Part shown: positions 1 through 10,900 of the stretch, piece after piece
Position numbering within the stretch: position 1 is the stretch's first letter
Layout of the letters: every line of letters begins with the position of its first letter
NCBI GenBank assembly: GCA_029261995.1
Contig: JAJDAF010000050.1
Span: 279,152 to 343,151 of the forward strand
Source of the DNA: Candidatus Zhuqueibacterota bacterium
GTDB taxonomy: Bacteria > Zhuqueibacterota > Zhuqueibacteria > Oceanimicrobiales > Oceanimicrobiaceae
Direction: 5' to 3'
DNA: 64,000 nucleotides
Made by a program: the position numbers and the translations under genes
Notes under the pieces: generated by a model
The model's input: only the letters and a program-made list of their open reading frames with translations
What the model was told of the DNA's origin: nothing
Database searches by the model: none

Positions 1-1
1 G

Positions 2-3000
2 GTGTCGGTTCAGTTTGCGCCTGCTGATGCTGGTTCGAAATCGGCGGCTCTGGAGATAGGAAGCGCAGATCCCGACGAAGCGACCGTTACTGCCGCACTG
101 AGTGGCGCCGGCCTGCGCGAGGCGGACATTGCTGTTTCGCCTGCCAACCACGACTTTGGCGACGTGGTCTTGAATGCCACAGCGACAATGAGCTTTGAGA
201 TAAGAAACACAGGCAACGAAGACCTGTCAGTCTCCACTGTTTCGATTGCTGGCGGTGACGCGTCTGAGTTCGCAATTCAGGGTGGCTCCGGCGCGTTTGT
301 CATCAACCCGGACAGCACCAGAACCATTGCCGTGGATTTTTCTCCGACGCTTATTGGCCAGCGTCTGACCACGTTGCGCATCGCCAGCAATGATCCTGAC
401 GAAAATCCCTTTGATGTTGCGCTGAGCGGAAATGGCACACCGCCGCCCGCACCGGACATCGCTGCCCTTCCGGACAGTAATGACTTCGGTGATGTAGTGC
501 TCAACACCACGGCCACTCAGACATTCGAAATTCGAAACACCGGCAACCTTGATCTGCACGTGAGTGCCACGGCTTTATCCGGCGCGAACGCAGATGTGTT
601 CGCCATCACCACGGGAGGTGGCGCGTTTACTCTGGCTCCCGCCGACACCCGCAATATTGCAATCAGGTTTGCTCCAACAACGCTCGGAGCAAAGGCGGCT
701 GCCCTGGAACTCACCAGCGATGACCCGGACGAGGCCACCTTCCTGATTCCCCTGCTGGGCAACGGTATCGCCGTACCCGTTCCGGAGATTACCGTGCTGC
801 CAGCCAGCTTGGACTACGGCAGTGTGGTGGTCGGAGTGAGTTCGTCTGGTTCCTTTGAAATCCGGAATGATGGCCAGGCAAGCCTCTCAGTCTCTGGCCT
901 GTCAATCATCGGAACGGACAAAGCGGACTTTGTGCTGGCGGATGGCACAGCCTTCTCAGTGGCGGCAGGTACCAGTCAGACTGTTGACGTTACGTTTGTG
1001 CCAACTTCCACGGGTGCGAAGAGCGCAACTTTGCGTCTTGCAAATAATGATGCAGACGAGTCCGTGCTTGACCTGCCTTTGAGCGGCACGGGCACGGAGC
1101 CGCCTCCGAGCGCCGACGTGAATCTGGTTGATGTCCAGAATGGCGCCAGCACCAATGCCGTGTCTGTAACCTCCACCACGGTCAGCGCGGCAACGGACCA
1201 TCTCTATCTTGCCTCGATCGCCATTCGTCCGCTTGCAAGCGTGACTGGCGTGAGCGGTTTGGGCTTGAGTTGGCAGCGCATCAAGGCCCAGTGTGCCGGC
1301 CGAGGTCAAACGACTCTGGAAGTATGGCGCGCGATCGGGACACCGTCCGCAGGCGGAGCAGTCACAGCGATATTTTCGACCACCGTCAGCAGTGCCGCCA
1401 TTTCCGTGACGCGCTATTCGGGCGTCAATCCGGCAAGCCCGGTCGGCAGCATCATTTCAGGAAACACCCAAGGCCCGGACGGAACTTGCGGCGGTGGCAC
1501 GGACTCGCCGGCCTATCTCTTTGATATGCAGACGAGTTCGGATGGTGCCGTCGTGTTTGGCGCCGCCGCCATGCGAAATCGTCGCCACCAGCCGGGCGCA
1601 CAGTACACTGAGCAAACCGAAATCGCCGCCGGCAGCGGCGGCGGCACGGCAGGTCTCGCGACGCAGGATCGCACGGTTGCCTCCGCCGGAGCGGTGACCT
1701 TTGATGGTTCATTCAACAAGGATGTTGACTGGGCGGTGATTGCGCTGGAAATCGTTCCGGGTTCTGGTTCCGCAGGCACACCCGAGCCAGATATTGCGGC
1801 GAATCCGGCGAGTCACGATTTTGGCGAGGCGTCGGTTGGCGATATAGCCTCAACGACGATTGAGATTAGGAATGCCGGCAACGCGGAGCTTTCGGTTTCC
1901 TCCGCAGCATTGTCTGGCGCCGACGCCGCGGACTTTGGAATCTCCAACGGTGGCGGAGCTTTTACGTTGCCAGCGGACGGGACTCGAAATGTCCAACTGG
2001 AATTCGCACCGAGCTCCGCGGGTGCGAAAGTAGCAACATTGCGTCTCGAAAGCAACGATCCTGACGAATCGCCATTTGACATTCCTCTTTCGGGCGCAGG
2101 CGTCAACGAATTCACCCTCAGTGTTTCGATTGCGCCATCCGGAAGTGGCAGTGTCGGCAAAACTCCGAACAAAACGACGTTCACCGCTGGAGAGTCCGTC
2201 TTCCTGAACGCCACGGCGAGTTCAGGTTTCGAGTTCTCGTATTGGACGGGCGACATCGGCGGCGCCAATCCTGTCTCCAATGACATGACCCTGAGCATGA
2301 CCCGAAGTCGTTCTGTCGTGGCGAACTTCGTTACGGCCCCACCCGGATCAAGCGATGTGGTAACCCCGGTACGCGCCATTTTTCATGCGGAAACCAGCAA
2401 CGCGGACGACATGTGCATCTGGCTTCATCCGACCGATCCAACGCAGAGCACCATCATTATGTCGGACAAGTCGGCGAAAATCATAGCGGTCGTCGATTTG
2501 CAGAATAACCCAATTCAGTCTATTCCTTTGGATGGCTCACCAGGCAACATTGACATTCGCTACAACTTCAGGCTGTCCGGCCAGCCTATCGACATCGTTG
2601 CCCACACTAACAAGTCGGACGACCAGATCGTCTTCTACAAGGTCGATCGGACCACTCGCGAGCTGAACCAGATTGGCAGCCCCGACGCCGGCGGCTGGCC
2701 AGCATCGATGAATGGCGTTTGTCTCTACCACAGCCCGAATGACGGCAAATTGTACGCCTTCGCCACCGGCAAAGATAGTCAGACCCGGCAATGGGAAGTC
2801 GTGGATAACGGCGACAGCACGGTGGGCTTGTTAGAGAAGCGCACATGGGATGTCGGCGAGGGCGAGAGCGAAGGCATGGTGGCGGACGACGAAGCAGCCA
2901 AACTCTACGTAGCTAATGAGGACTTTGGCGTCTGGAAGTTCGACGCAGACCCAACAAATCCGAGTCCCACCGGTCAGTTGATTGTGCCGGTTGATTCCAA

Positions 3001-4816
3001 TGGCGTGCGGGCTGATGTCGAAGGACTTAGTATCTACTACGCCTCCGGCGGCACTGGCTATCTGATCGTTTCTAACCAGGGCAATAGTGACTTCAAGATT
3101 TTCGACCGAAAAGCCCCGCATACGCTTCTCAAGACGTTTGAAGTCGATGGCGCCAGCTCCACAGATGGACTAGACGTCATCAATCTCAACCTTGGCACGG
3201 AATTCCCGAAAGGCCTATTCGTTTGTCACTCATCAACGGCCGTGGGAACTGGCCAGGAAGGCAATCTACTGGTCGATTTCGAAGACATCGGCGTTGCGTT
3301 CAACACGGACTATTGGGATCCAAGAAACGCGGCGGTTTCGCCACCGCAGTTTCTGTTGACGACTTCGGTGCAGAGTGCGGGCGCAGGTACGATTTTGCGG
3401 AGTCCTGACAAACCGACTTACAGCCACGGCGATACCGTCCTCGCCACCGCAATCCCGGAACCCGGTCTCGGTTTCGTGAAATGGACCGGAGATATTGATT
3501 CCGCCGATTCCACGGACAATCCGGTAACCCTGACCATGGACCAGAATCGCGATCTGTCCGCCGTCTTCGATACCCTGCGTTATTCACTCACCGTCAATTT
3601 TGACCCTGTCGATGGTGGCTTGGTCGCCGCGGTTCCAGATCAGCTCATCTTCAAACACGGCGAGAGTGTCGTGCTCACCGCCACGGCTACCAGCGGTTTT
3701 GAGTTTCTCAATTGGAGCGGCGATGTCGCGGCGATCAATTCATCAGACAACCCGCTCACGCTCACTATGGATCAAGACAGGTCTGTAACCGCAGGATTCT
3801 CAGCTCCGGCGACTACAGTCACATTTGAGGATGCGAAACCCGGCGCCGCAACCGCATCGACAATGGTGGCCACAGCTGCCCTGGTTGCGGGTCGCGACAA
3901 TCATCTCTATTTGGCTGCCATCGCTACCACACCACCGGTCAGCGTCTCAGCCGTTTCAGGACTCGGCCTGACATGGACTTTGGCGAAATCCCAATGTTCA
4001 GGCCAGAATCAAACCGGTATCGAGGTCTGGACAGCCAGAGGTTCGGTGACCGGTGATGGTATGGTCATGGCCACTTTCGCATCGACAGCGATACAGGCGG
4101 TAATCTCCGTCTCGCGCTACTCGGGTGTGGCGGAATTGAGTCCGCTCAACTCCGTGATCTCGGGAAATGCCAACGGTCCCGATGGCATCTGCAACGGTGG
4201 AACCGATGGCTCGGCTTACAACTTTGACATCACAACCTCGACCACGGGCGCCATGGTGTACGGCGCTGCCACGATGTTGAACCAGAATCACATCCCAGGC
4301 AACGGTTTCACCGAACGTTCTGAGATTTTTGATGGCGTTGTCGGTTCTGTCGCAAGTGTGGCGACACAAGACCGGGAAGTCACGGGCGCAGGAACATTGT
4401 CGCTGGCCGGCACCTTAACTTCCGCCACGGATTGGGCTGTTGTCGGCTTTGAGATTACACCTGATGTTTCTGGTGCGTCGCTGGCGGCTATCGGTCTGGC
4501 GACGGATGGGCCTGGTCCGGATGCTCTCGCTCTTCCCGGGCAATTTGAGCTCAGTCAGAACTACCCCAATCCCTTTAACGCCGAAACCACGATCTCTTAT
4601 GCCTTGCCTGAAGCAGCCCGGGTGAAGCTCTCGATTTTTAACGTCAAGGGCCAATTGGTACGCACGCTGGTTGACGAGTACCAGGAAGCAGGTTTCAAGA
4701 AGCTCAGATGGGATGGGCGCAACCGCTCGAATATTGTGGTTGGGTCGGATGTCTATTTGCTTCGGGCTAAGATTGGCGAGCACGTGTTTAACCGGAAGCT
4801 CGTTTTGCAGAAATAA
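2..4816 (+). CDS. Exported multidomain protein with beta-propeller phytase domain (5' end outside window)
   Basis: The reading frame is open from the window edge and starts inside a repeat, so the true start and signal peptide lie upstream. Order over the visible 1604 residues: tail of one and then three choice-of-anchor D (ASH-like) repeats (to about 367), a two-cysteine 200-residue module (371-588), another anchor-D repeat (595-700), an InlB-like repeat (702-778), a beta-propeller phytase domain (about 783-1102), two InlB-like repeats (1117-1270), a second two-cysteine module (1270-1490), and a FlgD-like sorting domain with NYPNPFN (1510-1604). The phytase call rests on the family-like order of DDMCIWLHP, NIDIRYNF, ATGKDSQTRQWEV, EGMVADDE, KLYVANEDFGVWKFD, ADVEGLSIYYA and FPKGLFV. 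Known beta-propeller phytases are Ca-dependent and release phosphate from phytate. Export to the cell surface, probably by type IX secretion, is inferred from the C-terminal domain. Confidence 0.85.
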   Translation: MSVQFAPADAGSKSAALEIGSADPDEATVTAALSGAGLREADIAVSPANHDFGDVVLNATATMSFEIRNTGNEDLSVSTVSIAGGDASEFAIQGGSGAFVINPDSTRTIAVDFSPTLIGQRLTTLRIASNDPDENPFDVALSGNGTPPPAPDIAALPDSNDFGDVVLNTTATQTFEIRNTGNLDLHVSATALSGANADVFAITTGGGAFTLAPADTRNIAIRFAPTTLGAKAAALELTSDDPDEATFLIPLLGNGIAVPVPEITVLPASLDYGSVVVGVSSSGSFEIRNDGQASLSVSGLSIIGTDKADFVLADGTAFSVAAGTSQTVDVTFVPTSTGAKSATLRLANNDADESVLDLPLSGTGTEPPPSADVNLVDVQNGASTNAVSVTSTTVSAATDHLYLASIAIRPLASVTGVSGLGLSWQRIKAQCAGRGQTTLEVWRAIGTPSAGGAVTAIFSTTVSSAAISVTRYSGVNPASPVGSIISGNTQGPDGTCGGGTDSPAYLFDMQTSSDGAVVFGAAAMRNRRHQPGAQYTEQTEIAAGSGGGTAGLATQDRTVASAGAVTFDGSFNKDVDWAVIALEIVPGSGSAGTPEPDIAANPASHDFGEASVGDIASTTIEIRNAGNAELSVSSAALSGADAADFGISNGGGAFTLPADGTRNVQLEFAPSSAGAKVATLRLESNDPDESPFDIPLSGAGVNEFTLSVSIAPSGSGSVGKTPNKTTFTAGESVFLNATASSGFEFSYWTGDIGGANPVSNDMTLSMTRSRSVVANFVTAPPGSSDVVTPVRAIFHAETSNADDMCIWLHPTDPTQSTIIMSDKSAKIIAVVDLQNNPIQSIPLDGSPGNIDIRYNFRLSGQPIDIVAHTNKSDDQIVFYKVDRTTRELNQIGSPDAGGWPASMNGVCLYHSPNDGKLYAFATGKDSQTRQWEVVDNGDSTVGLLEKRTWDVGEGESEGMVADDEAAKLYVANEDFGVWKFDADPTNPSPTGQLIVPVDSNGVRADVEGLSIYYASGGTGYLIVSNQGNSDFKIFDRKAPHTLLKTFEVDGASSTDGLDVINLNLGTEFPKGLFVCHSSTAVGTGQEGNLLVDFEDIGVAFNTDYWDPRNAAVSPPQFLLTTSVQSAGAGTILRSPDKPTYSHGDTVLATAIPEPGLGFVKWTGDIDSADSTDNPVTLTMDQNRDLSAVFDTLRYSLTVNFDPVDGGLVAAVPDQLIFKHGESVVLTATATSGFEFLNWSGDVAAINSSDNPLTLTMDQDRSVTAGFSAPATTVTFEDAKPGAATASTMVATAALVAGRDNHLYLAAIATTPPVSVSAVSGLGLTWTLAKSQCSGQNQTGIEVWTARGSVTGDGMVMATFASTAIQAVISVSRYSGVAELSPLNSVISGNANGPDGICNGGTDGSAYNFDITTSTTGAMVYGAATMLNQNHIPGNGFTERSEIFDGVVGSVASVATQDREVTGAGTLSLAGTLTSATDWAVVGFEITPDVSGASLAAIGLATDGPGPDALALPGQFELSQNYPNPFNAETTISYALPEAARVKLSIFNVKGQLVRTLVDEYQEAGFKKLRWDGRNRSNIVVGSDVYLLRAKIGEHVFNRKLVLQK

Positions 4817-4928
4817 CTCATCTGAATTGTTTGCAATGCGGTCGTAGCGGTGTCTTTTCTTACCCAGCACACGCACACTTGAGTCTCTCGGTACTGAGCC
4901 GTTTATCGAACATATCAAGAGAAATAGG

Positions 4929-7900
4929 ATGAACCATTATCTCGCCGCGGTCTTCTTTTGCACTGCATTGTGGTTAGGCGGCGGATATCGCTCTGTCTCT
5001 GCTCAGGATGGCCCGGGGCTACCCAATCTTCAATATAATGATGATGAAGTCTTCGAAGTCTTGAGCCGCTACAATTGGCGCAACGGCGCGCCGCGTGCGC
5101 ACGGAAATGCCGCCATGCACAACGGTTACATGGTGCTCATCTACTCCAACAACGGCAGCAAGTTTGATGGGGGCTTTTCCTTTTATGACATTTCGAATCC
5201 GCGCTCGCCAGTCTTGGTCAGGCAAAAGGATGATGACGATACTCAAGACATCCGGGAAGCACACGGCTATGGTTTCAGTAATAGCTACCCCGGGGACTAC
5301 GTGGCGCTGCAAGCCACTCTGGGCGTGCAGATCTGGGATTGGTCAGATGTCCGCAATCCAGAGATGGTAAGCTACGCTCATCTGCCCGGAATCGAGCCAA
5401 CAGATTACAGCACGGCAGCATGGTGGCTTTGCTGGCAAGCTCCATACATTTATGTCGGTGGCTCGTCGAATGGCATTTACATTGTGGATGCCTCGGATGC
5501 CGAGAATCCCGTAATGGTGGATCGCGGGGGCGGCCTGCCAAATCCTGTGCCCATCAGCCAGATGGGTGGTTTTCGAATTGGACCCATTTTCGCCGTTGGC
5601 AATCTGCTGGTGGCTACCAACGCCAACGAGCCGGGCGTGGTGACCTTCGACATCTCTGATCCCAAAAATCCCGAGGTTCTGGACATCGAGGCGGGCGGTG
5701 AGCGATTGTACAGCAGCATGGTGAATGGCGACAAGGTTCTGGTAGCCGGCGTCAACAAGAAGTTCTACACCCTGGACATCTCTGATCCGGCTGACATCAG
5801 ATTCACTAATGAGAAAGGTCTGAACAGAGGCGCTGGCTATGTGACGTTTCAGGACGGCTACGCTCACCTTGGCGCCTCCGACCGCTACGTCAAGATCGAC
5901 ATCCGCGACGACAACAACTACAGAATCGTTGGGTCCGCCTCATCCGGGCAGGAAGTTCGGGACGAGGACTTTGCCGTCGTCATGGGCAATCTGGTCGTGG
6001 TGAGCGATGACCACGGTGATGTCAGCATCCTGGCGCCACACCAGAGCCAGAAAGATACACGCGGACCGGAGGTGAATATGGTCAACCCGAAAGATGGCGC
6101 CACGGGGCAGATGACCACCAGCCGTGTCGGTGTGACATTCACCGATTTAATCGACCTGCGTTCGGTGAATGGCACCACCTTCATCGTCCGGCCGGTGGGC
6201 GGCGACGCGTTGTCAGGGAAGTACAGCACCCAAACGGGTATCGTCAATTTTTTCCCGGATGTGCTGCTGCAACCGGGTACAAAGTATGAGGTGGTGATAC
6301 CGAAGAATGGTATAAAAGACTATGCCGGAAACGAAACCGAAGCGCTCTTCCGTAGCGAGTTCACCACAGGTGGCATTCTGGTATTGAGCGCCACGATCGA
6401 GGAAGCCATGCCGACCACGGTTGGATCAACCGTTCGGTTCCGCGCGATTGCGTCGGGAGGTTCCGGCCAGCCTGAATATTATTGGGTCTTCGGCGATGGC
6501 GACGCTGAGTTATCTTCTTTCTCAGAGGTTGACCATGTTTATGACAGCCCCGGCCACTTCACTGTCACCCTGACGGTCGATGATGGCAGCCAGATTGCAC
6601 GCGCGACCACCTCGCACACCTGTCACTATGAAGTGCAGCCCATCGCACCTACATCGTCGCGCACTATCCTGCTGACTGAAGATGAAACTCAAGTCTGGAA
6701 TGTCAATCCTGACAACAACACCGTCACGGCGATCGAAGTAGGCAGTCTGCGCAAGGATTTCGAGGTAAGTGTGGGCCGCAAACCGACAACGCTGGCTCAG
6801 GCTCCGGACGGTACGATTTGGGTCGTGAACCAGCGGGATGCTACCATAACCGTGGTCGATTCTCAAGATGGCAGTTTGGTTTATGAGATAGATCTGCCTT
6901 ACGCTTCCCAACCGTTTGGTATCGCTTTCAGTCCGAATGGCGGCGCCGCGTACGTCACGCTGCAGGCCACCGGCGGACTCTTGCAGCTTGATCCTCTGAC
7001 GCGTTCGGTTCTGGACGAGGTGGATGTCGGACCGGCGCCGCGTGGTCTCGCCATATCTTCGGATTCGGAACGAATTTTTGTTACACGATTTGTCTCGTCG
7101 CAAGACCACGGCGATGTGGTCGAGGTTGGCGCCTCGTCGTTCAGCGTTGTTCGGACGATTGACCTGGCGATAGACCCTGGCCCGGACCTGGAGTCACTGG
7201 GCCGAGGTGTTCCGAACTACTTGATTTCCTGTACAATCAGTCCGGACGGCCGCCGTTTATTGGTGCCATCCAAGAAGGACAACATTGAGCGTGGCGTGGC
7301 CCGGGACGGTCTGCCACTGACATTTGAGAACAGTGTTCGAACGGTTGTCTCGCAGGTCGACCTGCTGACGAACCAGGAGCGCCTTTCTGACCGCATCGAT
7401 CTGAACGACCACGATTTCGCGATCAATGTGGCTTTCAGCCCACTGGGCGGCTATGCTTTCGTTGCGTCACAGGGCTCAAACATGGTGGATGTCTTTGATG
7501 TCTACACTGGCAACCTAGTCGCCGCGTTCCTCGATGTTGGCCGAGCGCCGCAGGGTCTGGTTCTCAGTTCTGACGGCAAAACGCTGTTCGTACACAGTTT
7601 TCTATCCCGCTCGGTGCTGGTTTACGATGTCAGCGATATCGTGGCCAACGGCGGCGGCGCCGTCGGGCAGTTGGCGGATATTTCCACCGTCAGCAGTGAA
7701 GAACTGTCAGCACAGGTTCTGGAGGGCAAACGCCTGTTTTACAACGCGGCGGACGCCCGTATGAATTTGAATGGTTATCTAAGTTGCGCCAGTTGCCACG
7801 TGGACGGCGGCAGCGACGAACGCGTCTGGGATTTTACGGACCGCGGCGAGGGTTTCCGAAATACCATTTCTTTGCACGGCCGCAGAGGCACCGGGCACGG

Positions 7901-10900
7901 CCGTGTGCACTGGTCGGCTAATTTCGATGAAATTCAGGATTTTGAACATGACATTCGCGGCGCATTCAGGGGGCGTGGATTCATGTCGGATGCGGAATTC
8001 AATTCCGGTACGCGCAACCAATCACTCGGCGACCCCAAGGCTGGCCTGAGTCGCGAGTTGGACGCCATCGCGGCTTATGTTGCTTCACTGGTGGAAGTAC
8101 CGCCGAGTCCTCATCGGAATTCGGACGGCTCTTTGACAGCGGACGGCGAAGCCGGCAAGACGATTTTTGAATCGCTGCAGTGTGCCTCCTGCCATGCTGG
8201 GAACGATTTTACGGACAGTCCACTAGACACGCTTCATGATGTTGGTACCATCAAGAGTACCTCTGGCAGCCGGCTTGGGCAGCCCATCACAGGTTTGGAT
8301 ACGCCAACTCTGAAGGGCGTCTGGGCGACGGCGCCCTACCTGCACGATGGCTCTGCTCCGGCGCTTATGGATGTGTTGACGACGTTAAACCCTTTCGACC
8401 AGCACGGCGCCACCTCGCAATTGAATCAAGCGGAGCTGCAACAGTTGGTCGCGTACTTGCTTCAAATTGATGAGAATGAAACTGGAGGACCGCAGCCACC
8501 ACAAGTCACTGGCATCGAACCGCCGGAAGGAATTATTGGCACACGGGTGACTCTTTGGGGCGCGGGTTTCATTGGGACGACGCAAGTGGATTTTGAGGGC
8601 GCCAGCGCCCAGTTTACGATTTTCTCCGATAACGAAATTTCTACAGATGTTCCTGATGGGGCGGCATCCGGTTTCGTTTTGGTCCGAAATGGCACCGGCG
8701 TCGCGCAAAGTCCCGTGCCCTTTGTTGTAACGGAAGAACCTGCAACCGTTCGTTTCGCACCGCTCGCGGACACGCAAACCAAGTCAAACAGCATTGACCG
8801 CAATTATGGCTCTGACCCGACTATCCGAGTACGGGATGGCAGTCCATCTTACCATGCTTTTCTGAAGTTTGAGGTTAGCGGCGTGCAGACTGTGCAATCA
8901 GCCAGCCTCAGACTTTTTGTCACTGACTACGGCCCGGATGGCGGCGCCATTGCGTTGACATCCAATAATTACATCGACTCAAATACGCCCTGGACCGAAG
9001 ATGGTTTGGTCTGGGGCAACGAACCGGATGTGGACGCACCATTTGCAAATATCGGTCCTGCTCCGGGTGATGAGTGGATAGAAGTGGACGTGAGCAACGT
9101 GGTGTCCGGGCCGGGTGTCTACAGTTTTGGGCTGGGGGGGACGAGTACAAACAGTGTTTACTACAGTTCAAAGGAGGGAAGCCATCCCCCCGAGCTGGTT
9201 ATTCAAACCTCCGGCAGTGGTGGCACTGATGAGCCTGACATCGCGGCTACTCCCGCCAGCAAAGACTTTGGCGAGGTGGTGACGGCAACCACGGTCTCGC
9301 AAACCTTCGAAATCCTAAACACCGGCACGGTCACGCTCAACGTCAGCGGCACCTCTCTTACGGGCAGCGATGCCAACGAGTTTGCCATCTCATCTGGCGG
9401 TGGCAGTTTCAGCGTCCAGGCTGGCGGCAAGCACGACATAGAGGTCAGTTTCACGCCCACGAGCCTGGGCAGCAAGAGTGCCACCCTGCGTCTGAGCAGC
9501 AACGATCCGGATGAGAATCCATTTGACATCTCACTTGCCGGCATGGGCGTGCCAACGCCAACACCGGACATCGCCACCGACCCTTCAACGCTGCTTTTCG
9601 GCAATGTCGTTCAAGGGGCAACTTCGCGCAAGCCTGTGGAAGTCCGTAACGACGGCACAGTAGGTTTGACGGTGAGCAACGTGCAAACCACCGGCGCGGA
9701 TGCAGGCGATTTCTCGGCTCCGACCGCGGGGTTTACGCTGACTCCCGGTGCCACCAAAACCGTGAACGTGGATTTCACCCCGGGCTCATTAGCGAGCAAA
9801 AACGCCGGCCTTGAGATTTCCAGCGACGACCCGGACGAGAGTGTTGTCTCCGTGCCGCTCTCCGGCACCGGCATCGAAGCGCCGGTTGGCGGTGGCGAAG
9901 TGGCTTACGAGCAAACCCAAACCGGCAACAGCGTTACTTCCAACGCCGTTACGACTTCGGCGGTTCTGACTGCCGCGGATGACCATCTCTACCTGGCGGC
10001 CATTTCAGTTCGCCGCAACATCGCTGTGACCGGAGTCAGTGGTCTTGGCTTGACCTGGAGCCGGACCGAAGCGCAGTGCGCCGCTCGCGGCCAGACACGG
10101 GTGGAAGTTTGGCAGGCCATTGGCTCACCGACTAGCGATGGCGTCGTGACTGCGACGTTTGCCGCGACTGTGGCCAGTGCCGTGATTTCCGTCAGCCGAT
10201 ACTCCGGCGTGGATGCGACCAACCCGATCGGGGTTACTGTGTTTGGAAACTCCAGCGGCCCGTCGGGTTCTTGCTCGGGCGGCAGTGATTCTCCGGCTTA
10301 CGATTTTAACCTGACCACGAGGGCGGACAGCGCAGTGGTGTTTGCCGCTGCTGCACTGCGCAACCGCCGGCACACGCCTGGGAGTTCTTACACAGAGCGT
10401 TCGGAAACGAGTTCGGGCAGCGGCGGTGACACCGCCGGTCTTGCCACTGAAGATCGAAAGGTGACGTCGGCCGCGACCGTGGTAGTAGACGGCGCTTTCA
10501 GCAGTGACGTGGACTGGGCGGCGGTTGGCGTGGAAATCCGGCCGGGCCAGTCCGGTCCACCGCCGGCGCGCCCGGACATTGCTTTGCAGCCAGAGTCCCA
10601 TGATTTCGGCGACGTGCTACTTGGCTTGAATGCGGCTCAGTCGTTCGAAGTTGGCAACACAGGCACTGCAGATTTGACTGTCAGCGCCACGAGTCTGATT
10701 GGCACGCACGCTTCTGACTTTCAGTTCATCAGCGGCCAGGGAGCGTTTATTCTGCCAGCGGGCGGCACACGCAACCTACAGGTGCAGTTTACGCCAGGAA
10801 CTGCCGGCACCAGAACCGCCACGCTGCAGATCATCAGCGACGACCCGGATGAGAGTCTGCTGGGTGTGGCTCTCACAGGCTTGGGCGTGGCACAACCCGA

